Of a stretch of 8,812 nucleotides of DNA, positions 1 to 6,116 are shown one piece after another. The position numbers were made by a program, and so were the translations under genes. The notes beneath the pieces are model-generated. The model saw only the letters and a program-made list of their open reading frames with translations, had not been told where the DNA came from and did no database searches. The stretch's first letter is position 1. Each line of letters starts with the position of its first letter. This DNA is from Thiobacillus sp. (GTDB lineage: Bacteria > Pseudomonadota > Gammaproteobacteria > Burkholderiales > Thiobacillaceae): contig DONB01000275.1 in the NCBI GenBank assembly GCA_003510325.1, positions 3,762 to 12,573 on the forward strand. Reading direction: 5' to 3'.

Positions 1-2
1 GG

Positions 3-749
3 ATCGAGGCTTGTAACCGAATACTGGTGGAGCTTGGCCTCCCACCATTCACAGCTGCAACTACTGACCGGACAACGCCTGGCCCCTTCGCGCTTCCACA
101 GTCCCGGCGGGGTTGCGTCATATCGCGTCTGGACATTACCCGGAATTACAAAACAGGCTCGGAAAGTTCAGCCCGCGCTTTCATCCGATGGCTTGGTGCT
201 CGAAGCATCGCACGCATGAAACGCGGACAGTCGGGCGACGAATCGGTGTGGTGGGCCAACACGCGCCACATGCTGAAAGCCTACATCAAGCACCTGGAAA
301 TGATTAAGCACGGTGCCGATTCAAACGACGAGCTGGTGTCGTGGCTCAAGGATCAAGGAGTGGTGCGCGTGGAAATCGAACTCAAAAAACGCTTGCTTTC
401 AGAGCTTGGCTTGAATGACCTGGCCAACATCACCGACGCAAAACTCGAAGGTTTGTACGAGCAGCAGATCGAGCCTTTCAAGCGCGCTGATCGTTCCTGT
501 GATGAGGACATCCTAGATGCCGTACCTCAGAAAAGCCGGGTCTATGCTGCTGCCTGGCTTGCTGGTCAGGACATGCGGGCGATGGCGTCACAGGCGACCT
601 TGTACCGCCATGCAAAAGTGCTTCGTGAATGCGGCATCGACATTCTTGCACCTCGCAACATCGAGCGCTTCCCGGTCAAGGTTCGCTTCATTGAGCTTGA
701 ACCGCTCGCCGTGCCTGACTGGTACGACCTCGAAGCGAGGGCCGCTTGA
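3..749 (+). CDS. Phage replication initiation protein (pII/X-type), C-terminal part
   Basis: This frame is open to the left edge, so the gene starts outside the window; 248 codons are visible. It resembles the II/X family of filamentous phage replication proteins, which nick the double-stranded replicative form at the plus origin to start rolling-circle synthesis. The best signature is the segment around positions 110-165, ISRLDITRNY followed by a Lys-Thr-Gly-Ser, matching the R-x-D-x-T-x-N motif common in these proteins. A basic helical region follows (KAYIKHLEMIKHG, then VRVEIELKKRLLSELGL). The nicking tyrosine cannot be assigned without the N-terminus. An internal GTG at 27 is a possible start in isolation, but the open frame and family length argue against it. 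The stop overlaps the next start (TGATG). Position at the head of the module fits gene II. Family call fairly sure, exact subfamily not. Confidence 0.8.
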   Translation: MEACNRILVELGLPPFTAATTDRTTPGPFALPQSRRGCVISRLDITRNYKTGSESSARAFIRWLGARSIARMKRGQSGDESVWWANTRHMLKAYIKHLEMIKHGADSNDELVSWLKDQGVVRVEIELKKRLLSELGLNDLANITDAKLEGLYEQQIEPFKRADRSCDEDILDAVPQKSRVYAAAWLAGQDMRAMASQATLYRHAKVLRECGIDILAPRNIERFPVKVRFIELEPLAVPDWYDLEARAA

Positions 750-838
750 TGCCTCTGCATTACTTTGAGCGGATCGCCAAAATCTTGCTTGTGGTTGGAT
801 TCGGCTGCGTTCTTTATGTCGCGTGGGGCGCGCTGTGA
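749..838 (+). CDS. 29-residue single-span membrane peptide (pVII/pIX-size)
   Basis: This short gene begins with an ATG that shares its A with the replication-gene stop (TGATG) and ends with a TGA that overlaps the next ATG in the same way. The product starts MPLHYFERIAK and continues into a hydrophobic stretch (ILLVVGFGCVLYVAWGAL), which can span the membrane once. A purine-rich GCGAGGG lies about eight bases upstream. Its length is close to the Ff virion-tip proteins pVII and pIX (about 32-33 residues), which sit between the replication genes and the major coat gene in Ff, as here. Sequence similarity that would identify it is not visible. The tight overlaps on both sides are the main support that it is translated. 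A virion-tip role is inference. Confidence 0.6.
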   Translation: MPLHYFERIAKILLVVGFGCVLYVAWGAL

Positions 839-996
839 TGTACTGCCACCCCCATGCCGCAAAAAAATGGCCCCAGGCCATGAAGCCCAAAGCCACCCCC
901 GCGCAGATCGAGCAGGCCCGCATCATGCGCGCCGCCAAGATCGCCAAGCGCATTTTCCTGGCTCGTCAAAAAGACCTGTTCGGTGGCTACGAATGA
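838..996 (+). CDS. 52-residue basic protein of unknown function
   Basis: The gene overlaps its upstream neighbour by one base (TGATG) and its downstream neighbour by four (ATGA), so it belongs to the same coupled transcript. The product is strongly basic, with a Lys/Pro-rich N-terminus (HAAKKWPQAMKPKAT) and a helical middle (AQIEQARIMRAAKIAKRIF). It has no signal peptide or membrane span. A nucleic-acid-binding role is possible from charge alone. It is too short and too helical to be an ordinary pV-type OB-fold single-strand DNA-binding protein, which is usually 80-90 residues or more. I do not recognise the family. Confidence 0.6.
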   Translation: MYCHPHAAKKWPQAMKPKATPAQIEQARIMRAAKIAKRIFLARQKDLFGGYE

Positions 997-1418
997 CTGT
1001 TGGCTATTCCGCTGCCGGTAACTGTTGGGCGACTGCTGATGAAGCGGTGGATGCGTTTTATTCAGCTCAGAACATGACCGTTCATCTTGTCACCACAGGT
1101 ACAGCAAATCTTTTTTATCGGCATCGCCCCGCCAAGGTCAGCGGTGTTTGGTATGACGTGACGGAGTCCTGTTCTCTCGGCACGTTCAATAACGTCCTGA
1201 CCTGCAATACCGCAAGCAAGCCTGCATTAACCAACGTTATTGGGGTTTGCACGATTACCGAATCCAGCTCTGGCGGGACTGTTCCTTCAGGCCTCCCTGT
1301 CGATTTTGATTATTCGATTCTTGGTGCGCTATTCGCCTTCTCGTTTTCTGTTGTGGTCGGTATCTGGCTATTCGGCCGGAGCGCTGGCTCCGTCGTAAAT
1401 ATTTTCAAACCGAAATGA
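993..1418 (+). CDS. 141-residue Cys-containing, C-terminally anchored putative minor coat protein
   Basis: The chosen ATG overlaps the preceding stop (ATGA). An upstream in-frame extension would run through the previous two genes and is rejected. The product has no classical signal peptide. Residues 1-100 look like a soluble, Thr/Ser/Gly-rich domain with four cysteines (11, 60, 71, 86), enough for two disulfides. Residues about 107-127 form one membrane span, followed by a short tail ending in FKPK. The last 40 residues (acidic PVDFDY, span, basic end) have the charge layout of a mature inovirus coat protein. Its place just before the major coat gene suggests a structural protein, perhaps a cap protein. 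Without a signal peptide the N-terminal domain would need YidC-type insertion to reach the periplasm. The family is not recognised. Confidence 0.65.
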   Translation: MTVGYSAAGNCWATADEAVDAFYSAQNMTVHLVTTGTANLFYRHRPAKVSGVWYDVTESCSLGTFNNVLTCNTASKPALTNVIGVCTITESSSGGTVPSGLPVDFDYSILGALFAFSFSVVVGIWLFGRSAGSVVNIFKPK

Positions 1419-1441
1419 ATTCGGCGTGTTGCCGTGTCCGC

Positions 1442-1465
1442 TGCCTGACGGTTTCAGGCATTTTT
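1442..1465 (+). terminator. Hairpin plus T-run ahead of the major coat gene
   Basis: TGCCTGA (1442-1448) pairs perfectly with TCAGGCA (1454-1460) around a five-base loop and is followed by TTTTT (1461-1465). This is the form of an intrinsic terminator. It lies 15 bases before the coat start codon, leaving no room for a promoter between. It may act as a partial terminator, or as a stem that defines and protects the 5' end of a processed coat mRNA. Confidence 0.6.
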
Positions 1466-1472
1466 AAGAGGG
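1466..1472 (+). promoter_or_regulatory. Ribosome binding site of the major coat gene
   Basis: AAGAGGG ends eight bases before the ATG at 1481. It supports that start over the in-frame ATG at 1415, which would add 22 residues read through the hairpin. It is one of the clearest sites in the window, as expected for the most abundant product. Confidence 0.7.
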
Positions 1473-1480
1473 TATTAATC

Positions 1481-1768
1481 ATGAAAATTTCGATCAACTC
1501 CGCTGTTCAGTCCGTCAAAAAAATGGGCCGCGATGCCTATGCCGTGATCGATAACGCCACTGGCAAGGTCGTTGCCGTGACGACTGGTGTCATGGCTGCG
1601 GCTGGTGAAGCGCTGGCCGTGCCTCCGGACTTCACCGCGCTGACCAGCGGTATCGACCTGAGCACGCTGGAAGCTGCTGTTCTGGCCGCTCTGGTTGCTC
1701 TGCTCGGCCTGTATCTGATCATGGGCGGCGGCAAGACCATCATCGGCTTCTTCAAAGGCGGTCGTTAA
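1481..1768 (+). CDS. Major coat protein precursor (pVIII-type)
   Basis: This is the helical shell protein of the virion, inserted in the inner membrane before assembly around the single-stranded DNA. The 95-residue precursor has an unusually long leader: a hydrophilic segment (residues 1-28), a short hydrophobic region (about 29-41) and a likely signal peptidase site at ALA46|VPPD. The mature form would be 49 residues, close to the 46-50 of Pf1 and fd. It shows the usual plan: an acidic N-terminus (PDFTALTSGIDLSTLE), a span rich in Ala/Leu (about 64-82) and a basic Gly-rich end (GGGKTIIGFFKGGR) that would face the DNA. It lies between a terminator-like hairpin and a G/C hairpin and has its own strong ribosome binding site, so expression separate from its neighbours is likely. 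The assignment rests on position and architecture. Confidence 0.88.
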   Translation: MKISINSAVQSVKKMGRDAYAVIDNATGKVVAVTTGVMAAAGEALAVPPDFTALTSGIDLSTLEAAVLAALVALLGLYLIMGGGKTIIGFFKGGR

Positions 1769-1776
1769 TACCAAGC

Positions 1777-1794
1777 CGGGGGGGACGCCCCCCG
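1777..1794 (+). terminator. G/C-only hairpin after the coat gene
   Basis: CGGGGGG (1777-1783) pairs with CCCCCCG (1788-1794) around the loop GACG. It starts nine bases past the coat stop. No T-run follows, so it is not a standard intrinsic terminator. Ff phages also have a transcription terminator just after gene VIII, so a role in lowering downstream expression or stabilising the coat mRNA 3' end is plausible. Confidence 0.5.
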
Positions 1795-1800
1795 ACTCCT

Positions 1801-1805
1801 GGAGG
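1801..1805 (+). promoter_or_regulatory. Ribosome binding site of the second 29-residue peptide
   Basis: GGAGG lies five bases before the ATG at 1811. This near-perfect site is the main reason to accept a very short reading frame as a gene, and it restarts translation after the G/C hairpin. Confidence 0.65.
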
Positions 1806-1810
1806 TTGTC

Positions 1811-1900
1811 ATGCTCGACGCGGAAACCTATTTCTATTTGCTGTTTCTCTTCTTCGGCATCATCTGCGGATGGGCCTTCATTCAAGGTGTGGATGGATGA
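1811..1900 (+). CDS. Second 29-residue single-span membrane peptide
   Basis: The gene has a strong GGAGG site and its stop overlaps the next start (ATGA at 1897-1900), so it couples translation into the adsorption-protein gene. The product begins with an acidic end (MLDAETYFY), has a very hydrophobic span (LLFLFFGIICGWAFI) and ends QGVDG. It matches the first 29-residue peptide (749-838) in length but not in sequence, and the two flank the coat region. Size and single span fit a pVII/pIX-type virion-tip subunit or another small inner-membrane assembly factor. I do not recognise a named family. Confidence 0.65.
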   Translation: MLDAETYFYLLFLFFGIICGWAFIQGVDG

Positions 1901-3372
1901 AAAAACTTCTCGCTGTTTTCTTCCTCGCGTCCTCACTTGGATTTTTCGTCTATGCGGAAGTCCAGGCGCAAGCCCTGCAGCTCGCCAAGCCGTTCACCGG
2001 CAAAGTCAATAAAGCCGTCTCGTCTGCTGTTGGAAAGCGCCTCAACACGATGGGCTTCGCAGCGAACGACCCCATCTATTCCGCCACCATTGCCGCATCG
2101 CAGACCGTTGTGAATGGTGCGATTGCGACCGGCTCTGTGGCCGCTACCGTGGCTTCTATCGGCTCCGCCCCTGTGTGGCTTTCTGTCGCGCTCGGCATCG
2201 GTGCTGTTTACGAGCTATACGATTTCTCAGTTGGACAATTCGAAGTGAAGCCGGTCCCGAATGCGCCGGCTGTCCAGATGTCACAAGGGACTGTGTATCA
2301 GGCTCCGCCTTTGCCGCCTGCCTTCGATGGAACATACAACACGCTTCCTACCGATTTGCCATATGACTATGCCGATCCCGGCGTGGGCAACGCGATTCAA
2401 TATCCATCTGATCAGAAGATTTGCGCCACCATGACCGGCTATGGCAGCACCACCGGCACCTATTGCGGGAACGCTGTGCAGGAGATCGAGGACCAGGCAT
2501 ACAAGCGGCACATGCACGCCGCCATCAAACATCTGGTGGTGTCACTCGGCTGGAGCATCGTAAGCATTACACCCGGCGTCAGCAGCGGCCCGACTAAGGT
2601 CGTGTGCACGATCTCGCCGTTGGTCTGCCCGGACGGCATCAGGTACAACTATTCACGGGCGATGACGATCAACTATGCGCAGCCTGACGGCGGCGGCGGC
2701 TGGATCGATGGCACCATGTCTACGACGCTTGCGTTTAGCGTTTTCAACAATCCGCTTTATGTCGATACGTCGAAGGCCTACACCCTGAACGACGCGGCGG
2801 CCAAGCTGCAAACTAGCGACCTCTCAACCCTGGCCGATCCTGAATTGCTGGCGGCCATTGCAAACAAGATATGGCAGCAGGCAGCGCAACAGCCAGGCTA
2901 TGAAGGTGCAGCGTATAACGCGGCCGATCCGATCACTGCCGAAGATATCTTGGCCGACATTGCCGCGGGGCTTTATCCGCATCCGACAAACTACGATCTG
3001 TTGTCGCTTCCGTCGCCTGACGCCTCCAACGTAGTGACGTTCGATCCTGCTGCGGAAATCCAGCCAGAAGCGCCAGCATCGAGCGTTGCGCTCGATCTGG
3101 GGCCTGATCCCGGTATCGCAGCCCCGGCGCTTGAGGACGCACCTACAGGCGCCTCCATCGTTGCGCATGTCATGGGCCTGATGCCCTCGTTCTCTGGCTT
3201 CACGCTGCCGGCGCATACAGCCGCGTGCGAAATGCCGACGTTCGATTTCTTCGGTAACACGATGACCATGCAGCCGGCCTGCGATCTGATCGAGGGCCAG
3301 CGTTCCATTCTTTCCACGATCTTCGTCGCTGTGTGGAGCGTGTCGGCTCTCACCTTCGTTTTGCGGGCCTGA
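1897..3372 (+). CDS. Adsorption protein, pIII/TspB-like
   Basis: This 491-residue protein occupies the gene III position and is probably the virion-tip protein that binds the host receptor and releases the particle. The start at 1897 gives a clean signal peptide (MKKLLAVFFLASSLGFFVYA..., likely cut after AQA26); earlier in-frame starts would spoil it. Residues 63-106 are hydrophobic and Ala/Gly-rich. Six cysteines form three close pairs (176/190, 237/244, 444/462), suggesting three disulfide-closed segments. GGGG at 265-268 and a Pro/Ala/Asp-rich stretch (about 371-418) look like linkers. The end has the typical TspB/pIII anchor plan: a Cys-x17-Cys segment, then a span (about 470-488) and the short tail LRA. 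It overlaps the preceding peptide gene by four bases, and the pVI-like gene follows three bases after its stop. The receptor cannot be told from sequence. Confidence 0.8.
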   Translation: MKKLLAVFFLASSLGFFVYAEVQAQALQLAKPFTGKVNKAVSSAVGKRLNTMGFAANDPIYSATIAASQTVVNGAIATGSVAATVASIGSAPVWLSVALGIGAVYELYDFSVGQFEVKPVPNAPAVQMSQGTVYQAPPLPPAFDGTYNTLPTDLPYDYADPGVGNAIQYPSDQKICATMTGYGSTTGTYCGNAVQEIEDQAYKRHMHAAIKHLVVSLGWSIVSITPGVSSGPTKVVCTISPLVCPDGIRYNYSRAMTINYAQPDGGGGWIDGTMSTTLAFSVFNNPLYVDTSKAYTLNDAAAKLQTSDLSTLADPELLAAIANKIWQQAAQQPGYEGAAYNAADPITAEDILADIAAGLYPHPTNYDLLSLPSPDASNVVTFDPAAEIQPEAPASSVALDLGPDPGIAAPALEDAPTGASIVAHVMGLMPSFSGFTLPAHTAACEMPTFDFFGNTMTMQPACDLIEGQRSILSTIFVAVWSVSALTFVLRA

Positions 3373-3375
3373 TCC

Positions 3376-3663
3376 ATGTTTGCCATTCTTGCATCGGCTG
3401 TAAATCTGGCGCTCGGGTTTCTTGTCCGGGGCGTCATCGTCAAATTCGGTGTGATGTTCGCGGCGTGGTATCTGGCTCTTGAGCTGGTGTCGGCTCTGGT
3501 GTCATACGTCCCGAGTGTGTCGGCGCTCTCTGATGCAATGGCGGCATTCCCTCCCATGCTCTGGTACATGCTTGAGCTGGTGCGAGTTGACTTCGGAATC
3601 CCTCTGATGCTTTCCGCCATGTCAACGCGCTTCCTCATTCGTCGCATTCCGTTCATAGGCTGA
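3376..3663 (+). CDS. pVI-like minor coat protein, DUF2523-type
   Basis: The 95-residue product is almost entirely hydrophobic with two or three likely spans (about 5-19, 22-44 and 62-84) and a basic end (FLIRRIPFIG). Length, hydrophobicity and place between the adsorption protein and Zot match the DUF2523 proteins of inoviruses, which are taken to be counterparts of Ff pVI, the partner of pIII at the virion end. The gene begins three bases after the upstream stop with no good ribosome binding site, so its translation probably depends on the preceding gene. Its stop is one base before the zot start. Confidence 0.75.
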   Translation: MFAILASAVNLALGFLVRGVIVKFGVMFAAWYLALELVSALVSYVPSVSALSDAMAAFPPMLWYMLELVRVDFGIPLMLSAMSTRFLIRRIPFIG

Positions 3664-3664
3664 T

Positions 3665-4744
3665 ATGGCGATCAATGCTTACACGGGCCTCATGGGCTCC
3701 GGCAAGACTTACGAAGTGGTCTTGTCCGTCATCCTTCCGGCCATCAAGTCAGGCCGTGATGTGGTCACGAATATCCGGGGACTTCAATACGAGCTGATCT
3801 GTGCGCATCTGAAGGAACCGAACGCCGGATGCGAGTTCGGAAAAATTCGCGTCGTGAACAATGAGCATGTCCAGGGGGATGACTTCTTCCCGGCCTATAA
3901 CGACACGCTTCAAAAGTTCGAGTACACCGACAAAACCGTTGTGCAGCCGGGCAACCTTGTTGCCATCGATGAGGCGTGGCGTCCGTGGGGCACTGATAGC
4001 AAATGCATCAAGGCGCACATGTCCTTTTTCCGGGAGCATCGCCAGTGCGTCGATGCCAAGGGCACGTCTTGTGATCTGGTCGTAATCACTCAGGATATTG
4101 GCGATATTCACAGGCTGCTGAAAGCAGTTATAGAAATGTCTCTACGCTTCACCAAGCTAAAAACGCTCGGTCTTTCGAAGCGCTACAGGATCGAAATCTA
4201 CGAAGGTGCTCGGCTCTATAAAACCAAGCTCACGAACTGGTCAACGCGCAACTACGACAAGGCCATTTTTCCGCTTTACAAGTCCTATGCCAGTGATTCA
4301 GGCGCGGGGATCGAAAAGGTCATCGATGGCCGTCAAAACATTTTCAAGTCGGGCATGTTCGTTGTTCCTGTCGTTCTTGCTGTCCTGTTTTTGGGTGGCG
4401 GTATATGGGGGATGACAAGGTTCTTTAGCGGTGCGGGCCTTGAGGAAAAGCCGCTTGTTGCCTCCGTTGAAAATAATTCCGGTGCACCTGGTGCACCTGG
4501 TGCGGTTGGTCAATCTTCCCCAGCTGCTTCTAAACCGGCCTCGCCCTCGATGTCGCAATCGTCGGCGTCTGTTGTGTCTGCTTCTATTGCCGGGACTGTT
4601 CGAATTGGCTCCGACGACTGGGTTGTGCTTGCAACTGCTGACGGTCTGCGCATGGTTAGCCCGTCCTTGGTTTATTCGCGTGGCGTGTCTGCCATCACCA
4701 AGGACGATTTAAAAGCTGTTCCCTCCTATCTGATGAATCCATGA
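3665..4744 (+). CDS. zot: Zot/pI-type assembly ATPase
   Basis: This is the inner-membrane motor protein that drives virion assembly and extrusion, partner of the secretin encoded next. The 359-residue product opens with a Walker A loop (GLMGSGKT, residues 8-15) and has a Walker B-like strand ending in two acidic residues (NLVAIDEAW, 97-105). A further conserved-looking segment is VVITQDIGDIHR (139-150). One membrane span (about 231-250) separates the cytoplasmic ATPase from a periplasmic part. That part holds a Gly-Ala-Pro repeat, a Ser/Ala/Pro-rich linker (about 283-306) and a small terminal domain. The layout is that of the Zot family (PF05707). Although the family is named for the cholera toxin-like Zot, in phages its known role is assembly; no toxin activity can be inferred here. 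The stop overlaps the secretin start (ATGA). Confidence 0.93.
   Translation: MAINAYTGLMGSGKTYEVVLSVILPAIKSGRDVVTNIRGLQYELICAHLKEPNAGCEFGKIRVVNNEHVQGDDFFPAYNDTLQKFEYTDKTVVQPGNLVAIDEAWRPWGTDSKCIKAHMSFFREHRQCVDAKGTSCDLVVITQDIGDIHRLLKAVIEMSLRFTKLKTLGLSKRYRIEIYEGARLYKTKLTNWSTRNYDKAIFPLYKSYASDSGAGIEKVIDGRQNIFKSGMFVVPVVLAVLFLGGGIWGMTRFFSGAGLEEKPLVASVENNSGAPGAPGAVGQSSPAASKPASPSMSQSSASVVSASIAGTVRIGSDDWVVLATADGLRMVSPSLVYSRGVSAITKDDLKAVPSYLMNP
4481..4498 (+). repeat. Tandem 9-base repeat coding Gly-Ala-Pro
   Basis: GGTGCACCT occurs twice in direct succession, with a diverged third unit (GGTGCGGTT). It encodes GAPGAP in the periplasmic linker of Zot. The unit contains the palindrome GGTGCACC. It probably reflects slippage in a flexible linker. 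Confidence 0.6.
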
Positions 4745-5940
4745 GAACCTTGCTCCTAGCGCTTGTCCTGCTTGCCTCTCCGGCGTTCGCCGATCGCATT
4801 AAGTTGGACAATGCGCCGCTATCCAACGTCGTGCGGCTGTACTTCGCGGAAGTCAATCAGGAGGCGTACCACTTGCCGGATTCCATCATCAAGGATGAAA
4901 GGCGGGTGAGCTTGTCCATAGAGGGAAACTCGGCCCAGCTGCGCGGCTACCTGTCCGACATACTCAAGGGCTACGGCTACGCAATCGAGAAAAGGGGGGG
5001 CATGTACTCGGTGGACAAAATGTCCGCTTCTTCTCCTGGTGGCGTCGAGCTTGAGACCCTGATCTATCGGCCGAAGGCGCGTACCTCTCAGTATCTAACC
5101 GATGTGATGCGCCACCTTTACCCCTCTGTGTCTCAAGCTGCCCCAGGTCTCCCCGCTGCCGTGACTGTCACCGGCGAATATGAGCCTACAAGCGCCTCCG
5201 CAAAGCTTGAGAACCGTTCGGACAGGCTGATATTTCAGGGTACGCCGCAACAGGTAAGCGACTTCAAACGGCTGGTGTCTGTTCTTGATGTGGCGACGCC
5301 GTCCATCGAGCTGCAGGTGTTCTTGATCGAGCATACAAAGACCAAGGGGAAGCAATCGGGCTTTGCTGCGCTGGTCGATAAAGTGGGGCCGTTCTCGCTG
5401 GCCTTGGGGTCGATCCCCGGCGCGGGTGATGTGCTTCGCTTTGCCTCGGGTGGTGTTCAGTTGGCGATTTCCGCTCTCAGGACTGACAACGCATTCAGCG
5501 TCTACACCTCGCCTAAGCTGCTTCTAGTGGATCGCAAAAAAGCGCGTCTGGTAGTTGGCCAGGATGTGCCTGTTCTGACTTCGACCACCACCACGGAACA
5601 GGGCGTCGTCCAGTCAATCGAATACCGTTCTTCCGGTGTCATCATGGAGGCCTCGGCAAACATCCTCGATGACGTCATTGAAATTGATTCGACTATCGAG
5701 GTCTCCAGCTTTGCCGAGACGACAACCGGCGTCAGCATGTCCCCCACGCTCACGAAAAGGGCGCTCCAAAGCTCTACAGTCCTCTCCGACGGCTCCGCCG
5801 TCCTCTTCGGCGGCCTGAACTCGACCAACCAAAACGAAGGCTCCACAGGCCTTCAATTCCTCCCGCGTTTCCTCCGTACAAACTCTGCCGGATCGGACGA
5901 AAAAGAACTATTCATTCTGATGGCGGCAAAGCGCCTTTGA
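4741..5940 (+). CDS. Filamentous phage secretin, pIV-type
   Basis: This protein forms the outer-membrane channel through which the filament leaves the cell. The 399-residue product has a signal peptide (MRTLLLALVLLASPAFA, cut before DRIKLD). An N0-like domain follows (about 18-95, opening with the IKLDNAPLSNVVRLYF pattern), then an N1-like region (about 103-185) and the secretin core (about 187-399). Hallmarks are VGQDVPVLTS (272-281), the STVLSDGSAVLFGGL motif (345-359) and the closing strand KELFILMAAKRL. A pilotin-binding tail is not evident. It overlaps zot by four bases, as gene IV follows gene I in Ff. Having its own secretin means the phage need not borrow a host secretin, unlike phages such as CTXphi. 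Confidence 0.93.
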   Translation: MRTLLLALVLLASPAFADRIKLDNAPLSNVVRLYFAEVNQEAYHLPDSIIKDERRVSLSIEGNSAQLRGYLSDILKGYGYAIEKRGGMYSVDKMSASSPGGVELETLIYRPKARTSQYLTDVMRHLYPSVSQAAPGLPAAVTVTGEYEPTSASAKLENRSDRLIFQGTPQQVSDFKRLVSVLDVATPSIELQVFLIEHTKTKGKQSGFAALVDKVGPFSLALGSIPGAGDVLRFASGGVQLAISALRTDNAFSVYTSPKLLLVDRKKARLVVGQDVPVLTSTTTTEQGVVQSIEYRSSGVIMEASANILDDVIEIDSTIEVSSFAETTTGVSMSPTLTKRALQSSTVLSDGSAVLFGGLNSTNQNEGSTGLQFLPRFLRTNSAGSDEKELFILMAAKRL

Positions 5941-5992
5941 TCGGGTGACGGGCGCTGCCGGCGCGTGCGCCGAGCAAGCCCGTCGCACGATC
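5939..5992 (+). promoter_or_regulatory. Long imperfect hairpin, candidate packaging signal
   Basis: GATCGGGTGACGGGC (5939-5953) pairs with GCCCGTCGCACGATC (5978-5992) with one mismatch and one G-T pair. Inside, GCT/AGC (5954-5956/5973-5975) and CGGCG/CGCCG (5959-5963/5968-5972, loop CGTG) continue the stem, with bulges GC and AA. It begins in the secretin stop codon. There is no T-run, so it is not a usual terminator. In Ff the packaging signal is an imperfect hairpin just after gene IV, so the same role is inferred from place and shape. Confidence 0.55.
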
Positions 5993-6052
5993 AAAAAGCC
6001 CCCGCTGACTCCTCTCTGAAAGCCAGACCGAACCTCTGCACACTACGTTGCA

Positions 6053-6089
6053 GTCATCGCCGGGCGGCTTAGCCCGGGGTTTCGATGAC
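6053..6089 (+). promoter_or_regulatory. Two-tier hairpin, candidate replication origin element
   Basis: The outer stem GTCATCG/CGATGAC (6053-6059/6083-6089) and the inner stem CCGGGC/GCCCGG (6060-6065/6072-6077) are both perfect. The loop is GGCTTA and a one-sided bulge GGTTT separates the stems. Thirteen base pairs with no mismatch are unlikely by chance. A primer or nicking origin is the simplest reading given the position, but the function is inferred. Confidence 0.5.
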
Positions 6090-6116
6090 GGTGCCCGGCG
6101 TGATGTAGGAGCGTTT

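Noticed and set aside
1..60. Second attachment-site copy at the left edge
   Set aside because: No match to the tRNA-Phe fragment is present; the replication gene is open across the edge, so the phage end is further left.
765..992. N-terminal extension of the 141-residue gene
   Set aside because: It overlaps the 29- and 52-residue genes in another frame; the ATG at 993 has an ATGA overlap like its neighbours.
1475..1936. 153-codon minus-strand frame opposite the coat gene
   Set aside because: It is antisense to the major coat gene and both hairpins; its Gln/Asp/His-rich translation is a shadow of the Ala/Leu-rich coat codons.
2991..3656. 221-codon minus-strand frame opposite the adsorption and pVI-like genes
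   Set aside because: It lies antisense to two well-supported genes, has low-complexity Arg/Ser/Thr content typical of a shadow frame, and no family resemblance.
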